NCBI GenBank assembly: GCA_030268105.1
Contig: BSDZ01000014.1
Span: 3,477,501 to 3,541,500, forward strand
Source: Volvox africanus
Taxonomy: Eukaryota > Chlorophyta > Chlorophyceae > Chlamydomonadales > Volvocaceae
Reading direction: 5' to 3'
DNA: 64,000 nucleotides
A program made the position numbers and the translations under genes. The notes under the pieces are model-generated. The model saw only the letters and a program-made list of their open reading frames with translations. It ran no database searches and was not told the origin of the DNA. Of the stretch, positions 25,201 to 37,200 are shown piece after piece. Position 1 is the stretch's first letter, and each line of letters begins with the position of its first letter.

Positions 25201-28200
25201 CGCCACCGGGTTTCACCCGCATGTCCACCCTGCTTCCCCGCGCCGGCATCCATATCACCCCGCCGTTCAAGTCGCCGGGTACGGCACTGCTGGCGACGTA
25301 GAGGCGGCGGCCGCCGCCTGCAGCACCTACCCGACGTGCCCGGCGACGGCCTTCTCCCACGGCGAGACCGTCGCCAAAAGAACCGGTGCGGCCTGCGGAA
25401 CCGCCGCCGGCAGCAGCGTGATGTTGAAGGAGAGGTTTACCCGCCACCTGGCGGTCGAAAGCGACCGCACGGAGGAGCTGCGCGAGCGGGCTCTGCGACG
25501 CGGCCAGGGCCGCCAGTGCGCGCGCGTGTCGGCGACGGAACAGCACCCGCTCATATGCGTTGCCGCCGAACACGGCAGCCCCGGCGCCGCCACCGTACGC
25601 CGCCAGCAAGCGTGCGCGACGCACCTGGTGCACCTCCTCCTGATCTCGCTGCTTGGCTTCTTTGGAGCGGCGCAGGGTGATGGCGATGTGGTGGTCTTCG
25701 ACCCTGATGGGCGCGGATCAGGGCCAGCGAAGAAATGACGTGTAATCGGTCAGGATATGATGTTGGCGAAGCAGACGCAACTCATGCGCAATGGATTTTG
25801 TTGAGATGTGCTGAGGAGTATGTTGGACGCCTAATGGCGGTGCCGGAATGGAGCTTAGTTGGTGTACAGGAACCGAACAGGAACAGATAGAAAGGCCCCC
25901 TTTTGCGTGTGCTCTGTACTAACCTGTAGTTGGTCGGCGTGGACGGCCGGGTAGCCGCCCAACGAGTCATGTCGTACAGCAGGTCAAATTGACGCTCTCC
26001 ATTCTCGTCGTTCCTTAGCAGAACCTCGGAAGGGGATGAGGCAGCCTCTGTGATGGCAGTCGGGTTGCCGACGGCGCAAACGTCGGGCGCTTGGCGAGCG
26101 GGCGCCGCCGCGGCCATAGGATGGACCTGCCTTGTTCGCGGCGCTGCACGTCCCCGGGGCCCACCGGCTGTTGCCGGCGGCGCAACTGCCAGCGGAATGC
26201 TCTGTGAGACTGCACCACCCTGCAAGGACTGTCGTGGCGGCTGTTCGTCGTGGCCGCCTGGCCCCGCCGCGTCTGCGTCGGCGTCCACGTCAGGTGCTGT
26301 GGTCTGCTCCCCTTGCCTGTCTCCCTCATCAGAGGCTGTAGCCCAGCCGTCACCGTCATCACCGTTGTCGCTACTGCTGCTGCTACTGATGTCGTCCAGA
26401 GGGTACGACATGGGGCCATCAGCGTCAGCGTTGCCACCGTCACCTTCGTGGTGCTGCGGCGCCACGTTAGAGGTCGGGTCGTTAATGTGCGCAAGGCCCT
26501 GCGGGAACACCCGCTCCGCCACCTGCGGGCCGAGGTAGCGGGCCGTACAACACGGATCGGGTCGCTCTCCGTTCGCGAATGCATAACTGAAGAAGTATTA
26601 TAAAGATATTCCTTAGGATGTAGATCAAGATTCATTTACGCACGGCACTCTTGGGCATTTCCAACAGATCCAGCAGTAGCAGCAACAATAGCAGCAGCAG
26701 CAGTAGCAGTAGAAGGGCGCTTACGGCAACAGAGATTCGCCAGCGCCACCGCAAGGAACGTGAGGACAACAAGTGAGCCAGTAGCCGGCAGCCCTTACCC
26801 CTGGTTTAATGGACTTGGACCGCAGCACCGCCAACGCCACCTGATGTGGGCCATGAGGAGAGGAAAAGAGACAGATATATACATAGAGAGAGAGAGGAAA
26901 AGGGCAAGGGAAGTTTAGCTTCTCGTTCAGCTCCTCTTTCAAGGGCACAGACGATATCGGAGCCGACGAGCCAGCCATTCACTCTCAGTGCTTGCCGGGG
27001 TCATGCGTGCATCGTGGTCATAACCCCTGTCCAAATAACACCTCATGACCCGAGTGTACGTCAGACAGGCGTTTGGCGTGTCGCACAAAAAGGTAAGAAA
27101 GGTCCAGGAGGGGTCCTCCGAGGAGCCGTGGAGCTGGTGTGGCTCACCGGGGGGTGTTGGGATGAGAGCGATCCACATGTAAAAGAAGGAGAATGAGGAA
27201 AAGGAAAGAAGTAATACCGCGAGGGCGAGGGCGAGGGCGAGGGCGAGGACAGGGGGCGCTTTCCTTTCTGACACCACACCCTCAAACAGCCACCGACGCA
27301 CCTCGAAGGGCTCGCCTTGCAATATTGCCACATCCTCATCCTGCTCCTGCTGCCCTGGAGATTGCAGTGACTCCGTTCGCGGTACAGCGAATGTATCCTC
27401 CGCACCGGCCGAAACGCCGCCGTCGCTCTCCGGCTCGCCAAACTCCCCACCTGAAGCGGCGGCAGTGAAGGCTGTGGAGGCAGACCGTGCGCCACGGCTG
27501 ACTGAGCGGAAACTTGTGCCGCTGCCGCTGCCAGCGCCGATACGCGGGGTAATTGTCATTGCCGACCCCAAGACTCGGTCCCCCCTTAGCGGCCACTCCT
27601 CCCCAGGTACCACCAGCAAAGGCGACATCGAGCGCCGTGACGTGGTATGCGACCGTCTGCTGATGCTGCCACTGCCGCCGGCCAACCCTGTGCGTTCTTG
27701 CCCCTCACCGTTGAACCTGACTCTCGCAAGAAGCGAGCGAGATGAGGAGGTGGGAGATCCCAGGGCCCGACCCAACACGGTTGGAACGCCAAGTCCATTA
27801 CTACCATCGCCTTTGTCAGTTATAACAGGCCCCGCCCGCGACCCCCCTGCTGCTGCCGCCGTCGATGTCATCGCTTCCACCGCCTCCACGTCATCCTCTG
27901 TATTTCCGACTTCAGCTCGCAGCGGCACCGGTCCACGGGTTGGTGACGTCACCGCCACCGGCGGCGGCGGTCGCACCACAGCCGACGGCGGTTGATGTCC
28001 TGGCGGGTGTGGAATAACGGGCGCATGGCCGACGAAGAAACCGGCGGAGGCGGCGCCGAAGATGGCGGCGACGCTGTTTGGCGCCGGCGGAGGCCTTGCG
28101 GCGCCGCCACTGGGGCTGACGGCGCGCCGCACATCCAGCGCAGACCTCCCTCCCACCATAAGCGGCTGCATGCGTCCTTGATGCGGCATGGAGGGCGGCA

Positions 28201-31200
28201 GGTGGCCCCCGGGCAGGAGGTGCGGCCGATTGCAACCGAGAGAGGTTTTAGCGGTGCCTAAGCCGTCCTGAGGAATGCCCAGCTGTCTGCGGGTGCCAGA
28301 AGCGGAATGGGAAAGGCGGAGCTCTAGGAAGAAACGGCCTATGAACGTCACGATAAAGATGGAAAGATTAGAGTTTCCAAAACGTCCGGGGTTGTCTTCA
28401 GGCGAGCTCCGCGCAAGGCGGGTACCGAGAGCTGTAGGTAGTCATGCGCATGCGTGCAGTTTCTTTTCGCATAGTAAGGCATTGTCCTCGCTTGCCTGAT
28501 TGCTGACCTGACGGCCTGGCGCGCACTCGCGTAAGCCGCGTTGCGATGCCATCCGGCGGCTTTTAACCCGCATACACAGCCTGCCTCAGATTCCTGCTGG
28601 ATTCTGTCCTACTCGAAATCGAGACCCTGTCGTCAACCTGTCGCCTCACCTGACGTACGCCTCCAGGACTGGCACCAGCTCCGGCTCAGGGAGCGATTGG
28701 AGCTGCAGCGTGAGGAGGTTCCCCGCACCGTTGGAGCGGGCCTGCACCCAGCCGTACTGGGTGAACACCGCGCCTGGAACCTCGGCACCCTGGGCAGGTG
28801 CGGGTCGATACCGAAGGTGCGAGCTTTAACCCCGCTTACAAGTCTTAACTCAAAAGACGGGTGAACAGCGCGTTTGGTTTTGTACAGCATTTAAGGTTTA
28901 ATCACGCCTGATGACCGAGTATCGTTAAATGAATTAGTTACGTTTTATGTTGTTGTGACATGTTTTTACCCATCGCCATTTGGTTGGTTTCCTGTGTGCG
29001 TCTGTTTACGTTTACGCTCTGTGGTGGAAAGGAAGCGGCGAAGGGGGAGCGGTAATCACACGATGAGTGCGCTGCGATGTGTGCCTGCGGGTTTCGGAAC
29101 CTGCAGGAGGACGTTTCGGAGCCAGGCGCACACGTTTCTGAATGAGGGGCGGCATAGCTGCAGAGGGCCCATCTGCGTCTGCCGCATTCCCGGTGGGAGG
29201 GGATGAACGGGAATAAGCTTGTGTGCATTTATGATCGGAAACGAAAGTAATAATGTAAATTGGAAATTGGAAATTGGATTGAAAGCTACTTTAGATAAAC
29301 AAAAAAGGGGATCCTTGTGCTCCTCTATGTATGTGTGTACGCTGCTGGAGCGGATGCAGCCGCAAGGGTGACCCCGAACAACCTTAGCACCCTTAGCGGT
29401 CAGTGAGGAAGCCAAGGCATCGGAACTTGCAAATTGATTGGAATTTGAAAGTCGGACGGTCTCTCCAAGCAAGTCAAGATGTCCCACGTGCGGATGCGCC
29501 CGTGCGCCGGTGCCGTACCTTCATCCACTTGGCTGCCCGTACAGATGCCCGTTCCCTGGATGTCAGTCCTTCGCGGCTCCGGTGCCGGGGCTCACGGTAC
29601 AGCAGCGATGGGCCGCCAGGGCTCAGATTGTACGGACCCAGCCGTATCAGCGGCGGCTTGGGGGCCGCTGCTTCCATTGACCAACTGTCGCGAGGTGCGC
29701 CGCCCTCACCATCCACGCTTGCGCCATGAAGCGGCCCCGGCGGCCGTCGGGGTGGCGCTGGCCGCCAGAATCGTATAGGTGGCGACTTAGTCGGGGCCAC
29801 ATCGTTCGCCGATGCTCCAGCCACAGTTGCCGTAGCATGGTTTCGGCGTTGAAGCGCGCCACCGCCGCCGGGACGCCAGGCGGGTCCGGCGATGGCGCCG
29901 CGGCGACGCAGTGCTAGCGCATCGTGGCGTGTAGTGAGTGCTGCCGCACGCTCCGCCTGCAACGCAGCAACCGCGGCTGCGGCAGCTGCCTTCTTGGCAC
30001 GCCGACGGTCTGTGTAGTATCCTTGCAGATGTTTGCGAGAACGCTCTTTCTGGTGCTGGATCCGGAGCAAGGTAGCTCTACCAGCCATACGGATCTCATC
30101 CTCTGACATGGTCTCATACCCAGAATCCGACAAGTAGGAACCGGCACGTCGCCCCGGCAAGGGACCGCCTTTGGCACGCCTTCCCTCCAAAGCGCCTCCG
30201 CCCGCGCCGCCGCCTGATCTGTGCTTATTAGGGTGATGGGGGCGGTCCCGCCGCCGTTGTCTGGTCTTTCCTGTGTCGTAAGCAGAACTACTACCGTCAT
30301 CGTCACTACTGCTATATTCGTTATCATCATAGTCGGAATCTGAGTCAAAGAAGCTAGCTTTGCGCGTGCTAGCCGTCGCTGAAACGGCGGAAACTGTGCC
30401 ACCATGTGCGTCCGCCGCGCGCGCTGCCATTCGTTGCCGCAGCTTCTCCTTCACAAGCGTCCAGACGTCGTCCTCAGGTATCGTCAACGATGGTGCCGCC
30501 GCTGCGGCGAACGCCGCCGCCACCTCTGATGCACTTCGATTTTCGGACAGTGAAAGCGACGACAACAGCAGCCGCTCGCTGCCTTCGCCACCGGCCAGTG
30601 CCGCTGCCGCTGCGCTGCCCCAGGTCATCACTGAGGATGCGTCCGCGGACAGCGCCACCGAAGCCGTACCCGACATCGTACTGCCTGTACGGCCTGGAGC
30701 AGAGCCGCTGAAGGTTGTCGAGGCGGAAGTCCCGGCGGCGGCGGTTGCAGCGGTGACGAAATTTATAGCTGCCTTCTCCAGAAGCTCTCTTCGCGCCTCC
30801 TCCTCCATCTCCCGCAGCTCCTGCGACACGTGGACGGTCTCAGGTGGGGTCAGCGGGGTTGGCCGTCCTAAGGTTCATCAATCAACTGCGCATCCTCAAG
30901 GAATGCCGGCGCGCACGCAAAGTGATCCCAAGCATAGGGCGCAAAATCTTGTGCCCGACTCACACGCCCTTCGATTACCATGGATCCGCCACCTGAACCC
31001 TTAGCTTTTCTAACTCCTCCTTTCCGCGGGGGACACACACAGATACACACGTTCATAGACCCCCGTACCCCTGCACCCCTCCCTCCAAGGCCCTGGAAAT
31101 AAGGTATGTTCCCAAAACCATCTGCGGTTCCCTTCGCTGAGGCAACCGGGGCCCCAAGGCCGGTACAGCGCCTTCAACAACTGCAGCAGCCTCTCCCTCT

Positions 31201-34200
31201 CCCTCTCCCTCTCCCTCTCCCTCTCCCTCTCCCTCTCCCTCTCCCTCTCCCTCTCCCTCTCCCTCTCCCTCTCCCTCTCCCTCTCCCTCTCCCTCTCCCT
31301 CTCCCTCTCCCTCTCCCTCTCCCTCTCCCTCTCCCTCTCCCTCTCCCTCTCCCTCTCCCTCTCCCTCTCCCTCTCCCTCTCCCTCTCCCTCTCCCTCTCC
31401 CTCTCCCTCTCCCTCTCCCTCTCCGTTTCTCGGTATGGTTATATTGGTGGTTACTTTGTCCACACTCGCATTCTCCTCCCATGCCTTGCGATGGGTTGTT
31501 TCCCAGTTGGGCTCCGCTTTCCCCACCATTTTCTGTCTGTGCCCCTATCACATAAGCTCAACACAAGCTTACGTGGTAACCTACGCATTGCCGCTATCCT
31601 GCCGGCTCTTGCGGCACTCACATGCTCCTCAATCGCGATTGGCTTCCCATCCGCTTCAATCAGCAACGGAAAGGGCGGCGGCTGCCAGGGCTTCAGGGCC
31701 GTGACCCCCAATTTGCGATTGCGCATTGCGACGTAGGCCTCAACGCTCATGTTCAACGCCGCTGCCGCCGTCGCCAACATACGCATCGATGTTGCAGGGT
31801 CAGCATTAGCGCCACCACTGCGGCGGTCCTTGCGCCGGTTGCGCTTGCCGCCGCCTTTCTTCTCATCCTCATCTTGCATGGCTGTTGCAGAAGGGTGCAG
31901 ATCGCAAGGGAATTTGGCGGTTTGAAAGGAGGAAGTGCCCAGGCGTTGGGGAGGGAGGGGGAGGGACTGTGTGCATTTGCTTGTTGGGGTGGGGCGGCGA
32001 CAGAGAAGATGGAAACGATGAACGGACGATCCACGAACCATGCAAATGTACCCGGGAAGCTGCGAAGCCGCATGGCTTTGACCGTGGCGTTTGTTCCTTG
32101 TTCTACTTGCTGCCCTTCTCCTTCAACCTCATCAACGCCATCGGCGAGCGCGTCCACGTAACCATACCTTCCCTCCATTTCGACGGCAAATCACGTGAAG
32201 CCAGTCAGATCTAAATTCTGAAAGCATACAACTTCCCACGCTACCACGTCCTTCCATCCTGTCCATGGGTGCGTCCTGTCTTCTCACCCCACACACTCAC
32301 TGACCCACTCACTGACCCACCCTGCATCCACGCATGACAACCCTTTCTCTGTGTTCCGGATCGAACCGCTTCCGCACCTTTCGCCGCCATCATGGCTTGC
32401 TTCACCACCTTGACCAGCATGGTTGTCTTTGACATTGGAGCCATGCTCTCGTCCCTGCCCCGCCGGCCTTTCTTCTTTTTCTTTTTCTGTTCACCGTCGC
32501 CGCCAGCCGCCGCCGCCGCCGCCGCATCCGCCGCAGCCTTACGTGCTTTACGCACCTCATTCCGCTCACGACGCCGTCGTAAACGCTGCGCAGCCTCGTC
32601 CTCGCTGTCGCCGTCCTCCTCCTCTTCGTCGTCGTTGTCATCATCATCATCGTCGTATCCGTCCTCGTCGTCCTCCTCCTCACTATCTTCCTCCCCATCG
32701 ACGTCCCAATCCGTGCCAATGAGTGCCTGGATTTTCGACCAAAGGTTGTTTTGGGCCAACGCGTAGGCTGGCTGGCCCTGCGGGTTCCATAGACAAGGGT
32801 AGGGTACAGACTCCATAAGCAGCAGGGATAGAGGACGCGATGGAGGGTAGGTGAACCATACCAGACAGGTTGCCCCTTGCTGAGACCGTGGCAAGCTTGT
32901 AAAAAGCTAAACCTTAGTAAGTAACAAAGCGAAAAGAGGACAAACGGTTGGCTTCGGTTGAAGGAAGGGCAGTAGGAGCTGATGAGCGGATTGACATCCA
33001 TTAGGATAAGGGATGGATGGCTTTGGATGAGCGTCCGGGTGGAGCTGGCCGGCAAGTGAGCGAAGAAAAAAGCACGAACCTCCGTCAACGTCGCATCTGG
33101 CGCGTCACCTGTAGAGGGTTCGGTCCTGTGCTGGAGTCCGTTGTCCCCCAATCCCTTCGTCGGAAAAGTGTGCACTGCATCTTTTCCGTCCCATCCCCTT
33201 CAGCACCAGCACCAGGTTTCGTACGTCGTCTCCCGTCCCATACCTCAATACCTATTTGCGTCGTTAAGACTTCCTAACCCCCGCCCCATCCGCCTTACCC
33301 CGTCGTCACCCTCCCCGGCTGCTGCCGCCGCCAGCTCCAGGCGCCGTGCTGATGCAGCCCGGCTGGCGGACATGCTGGCAGAGCGGCTCATCGAGGAGGG
33401 AATGGAGCTGCGCAGGGAGTGCTGCCAGCCCAGATTCTGAGGAAGATTGCGGCGATGCAGGGTGTGGATAGTTTGGTGGATGGGTGGGTGGGGCCCGAGT
33501 AACATTGACCATGGAGAATCCGGTCAAGAGCGGGTAATGGACGCCGTATTTCAGTCGCAATGGTTGCGTAAGCAAGGATCATATGGTGCAGCAGCACTGG
33601 CGCGCATCAGAAGACGCGCACGGAAATGTAAATGTAGCAACGCTTCAAGATTGAGAATGACTACAACCTCCATCCATGCTTTCCCCGCGTGGGCCCTTCA
33701 GACAATGTGCATCTTGCCTCCCAAGATACCATTCACACCATAAACCGGCTTCTTTGAACAGCAGTACGACCACAGCATACACGCATTGCGTGTATGTGCA
33801 TGTGCACACTTGCTCTGCTCTTTCTGTACCTCTATACCTCTACACGTCTACAGAACGAGCAGTAACAAACAACGTTACATGCATGCATTCCGGTGCGGAC
33901 CTTGCTGGAGGTTGCGCGGCTGAAGGTGCCGTTGTTGCCTCCTCGACCGGCGTGCGACTCCGACGCGCCGCTCTGAGAAGGATGCTGTGTCTGCTGCTGC
34001 GCCTGCTGCGCTGCTGCCTCCTGCATGGCGTTGAGTGCCGCGATACGAGCTGCCAAACGCGCCGCGCGTTTCTTGGCCCTGGGTTCGGCATTTACCATAA
34101 ATGGGTCAGTATTAAGGGAGGACAGGGGTTGTAGATAGAGAGAGGGAAGGGAGAGGGGAGGGAGAGGGAGAGGGAGAGGGAGAGGGAGAGGGAGAGGGAG

Positions 34201-37200
34201 AGGGAGAGGGAGAGGGAGAGGGAGAGGGAGAGGGAGAGGGAGAGGGAGAGGGAGAGGGAGAGGGAGAGGGAGAGGGAGAGGGAGAGGGAGAGGGAGAGGG
34301 AGAGGGAGAGGGAGAGGGAGAGGGAGAGGGAGAGGGAGAGGGAGAGGGAGAGGGAGAGGGAGAGGGAGAGGGAGAGGGAGAGGGAGAGGGAGAGGGAGAG
34401 GGAGAGGGAGAGGGAGAGGGAGAGGGAGAGGGAGAGGGAGAGGGAGAGGGAGAGGGAGAGGGAGAGGGAGAGGGAGAGGGAGAGGGAGAGGGAGAGGGGA
34501 GGGAGAGGGGAGGGAGAGGGGAGGGAGAGGGGAGGGAGAGGGGAGGGAGAGGGAGGGCCAAGCCGGCTACAGTTGAGGTGGATGCAGTTTCTGCACGTGA
34601 CGTTAAATCAGCGTAACCACGTAACATTTTGCGACGGGATGATGTTAGGGGGACATAAAGAAGGTTGCAATTATTGTCATAGAAAAGACGTTCTACTACA
34701 GAACAGCACTCGTTTTGTCCGGCGCTGGGCCGTGGCCTTGTTGAGTCTGGTGTAAATGCCTCATCATAACCCTCGACCCCATGTCCCATCAGCCAACATT
34801 CTTAACGCCAAACAAAAACGCGACGACAGCTCTCAACCATTTTACAGATTGCCTCGGTGAACAGAACAGGCAGGAAAGTGCCTCCTTATCACTTCCTCCT
34901 ACCACCATCACCCTACCGCCGCCGATATATGAAACGCCCGTTGCCTGGTCAAGCAGCTGCCGTACCCCATCTCAGACTGGCTTGAATTACCAACCTCTCC
35001 TGCTGGTCCAGGATCGCAGCCTCTGCCGCCGCCCTCAGCGCCCCCTCCATCGCCTTTCGGTGCGCCAGCTCCTTTTGAAGCAGCGCAATTTCCTCGCTCG
35101 CCTGCCGCCGTCAGAAGGATCAGCACAAATTGCAAAATGAGTAGTGAATAGAATACCCCAAAGATTTAAAAACTTCAAAAGTGTTAAATCCAAACTAAAG
35201 GATTCCAAACCCCAGGATTCTGAACCACCGGAAACCACCGGATCTCAGGCGCTTCCGCCCTGCGTTCTTCCCCAACCATCACCCCGCACAAGGTCGCATT
35301 CATGCTTGAGTCCTCCGCTGTTTCGCTGTCTGCTAGCAACTAAACCCTTTCCACGTGCGTCTGGCCACAACTAAACCCTTCCCCTTCTTCCGCGCCTGTT
35401 CCCCGGCCCTCACGTTTCGCGTGCGCGTTCGGTGGTGCGCCCTCCAAGCCTGCTGAATAACTCGAGCCGCCCGGTGCAGCTTAATCATGTCCATGCGGCC
35501 GGTCATCTCGTCAAGCAGCTTCTTGAAGTAGACCACTTTCTTGCGCCTGGGAGGGGCCCCCGTGGATTTGCAGTGCGATAACAAATAGAAACAACGATCC
35601 GGGGGGTAACCCCCCCCTGGGTACATCTCCCCCTTGTGGGTGCCCCTTTTGCGAAGATCTGGTGAAGACGTCGTCGGCCCAAGGAGAATCCAATAAGTGA
35701 TCGATTGGCAAGTAACGGAAAATGACAACCCCAGTTATACGAGTAGCTGCGAGACAAGAAACTGTAACACCTGACATGGAAAACAAATGGCTAAGCCTGC
35801 CGCCTCCCGCTGGGCCGGCATGCCATAAGAATGTGCCAACCGCCGCCGCCAAGCAGCAAGTCAGACGTTGGCGATGAGGTGTCAAATGCTGCGAAGGGTG
35901 CTGGCGGCTGTAGGGTTGTGGTCTAAGGAAACAAAGTTGCAGTACGACGAAGCAAAGGAAGGTAGCGACGCAAGCTGATGTTCGAGCGAAATGGCGTTTA
36001 CACACCAGGATTATATACGAATTACCTCAAGGAGAAGAGCGGGGAGGGACAACTTGATGATCAGAACCTGGCAGGAACTGCCGGCTGAGTATACTGGGGT
36101 ATCTAGGGGCAATCAATATCCAGGAAGGATGTCTGTCTGGACATCTTCCGATCGGGCCTTGCTTGCTTTGTTGCGGCGGATATGACAGAGAAGAAACACT
36201 GGCCCCCACTTTTTTATTGGCCACTACTAGTGGCTCATCCATCCCGCTAAGCCTAAGCCTCTTTCTCCTCCCCGCTTCGGAAGGTTACGTTCCTTTTCCT
36301 CTCCGCACTCACTTCTGCATGATGTCCCACCAAGTTTCGGTGGGGAGACCCTCCTCCTCGGCCAGCTGCCTCGCTGCCGCCCGCCGGGCCTCCCGGACTT
36401 GGTTGGCATGCAACGCCGCCTGGACGGTGGCGTCCAGGCTCGCAAGTGCATCGCCTCCACACCCAACACCGGAGCGCGCTCCACCAATGCCAGCGGCCGC
36501 GCTGCCTTGTCCATCCTCCTCCCCGCACTCCGTGATGGACGCCTCCCCCAGCGCCGCCTCGGCCTGACGTTCCACCTCCATCTGCAGCTGCTTGGCGGCC
36601 TGCGACACGAGCAACAGCACGAGCATGCCAGCACGAAAAGACGATTGCAGGTATGAAACAGGCAACAACGCAGGACGAGACGCAGGACGCAGGACACAGG
36701 ATAACAGCATAGCACAGCACAGCACAGCATACCATCTCTCCATACTTCTCCAGCTCAATGATCCGCACCTCCCACATTATACATCTGCGTTCTCTGTCGC
36801 CATCCACTTCCCGACCCGCTTCAACTCGTAGACCGCTTTGCCTGATCACTATTGCTTTTCATTACATTTCACCTGTGTACGGCTAACGCGTCCCCGAATG
36901 TGCCCTTTCCAAACAGACCTTCACCGCTGCCGCGCCCGTGACCCGTGCCCGCGCCCTTCCCGAGGGCGCCAACTGCGGTGCCATGCTTCCGAAGGCGATG
37001 TGGCCGGGCCTGCCACCGTTTGCCGCTGGCATCAGTCGCTGCATGGCCCGAAAGTAGCCCCACCGGTCCTTAGGGGCCATGGAAGTTAGAACTGCCGGGC
37101 AGCGAACCTTCAATATGCACGGGTTCGGATGAAGGGAGGAACCGCGGGTTTAAATTCTGAACGGGTGAGGGAGTAAGAACGCACTCGGTGGACTCAGGGA

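Noticed and set aside
31053..31555. Pro-Leu, Gly-Glu and Gly-Arg repeat proteins
   Set aside because: They are translations of the (CCCTCT)n array, which lies inside an intron.
34112..34789. Pro-Ser repeat protein of over 200 residues
   Set aside because: It is a translation of the intronic (GGGAGA)n array.
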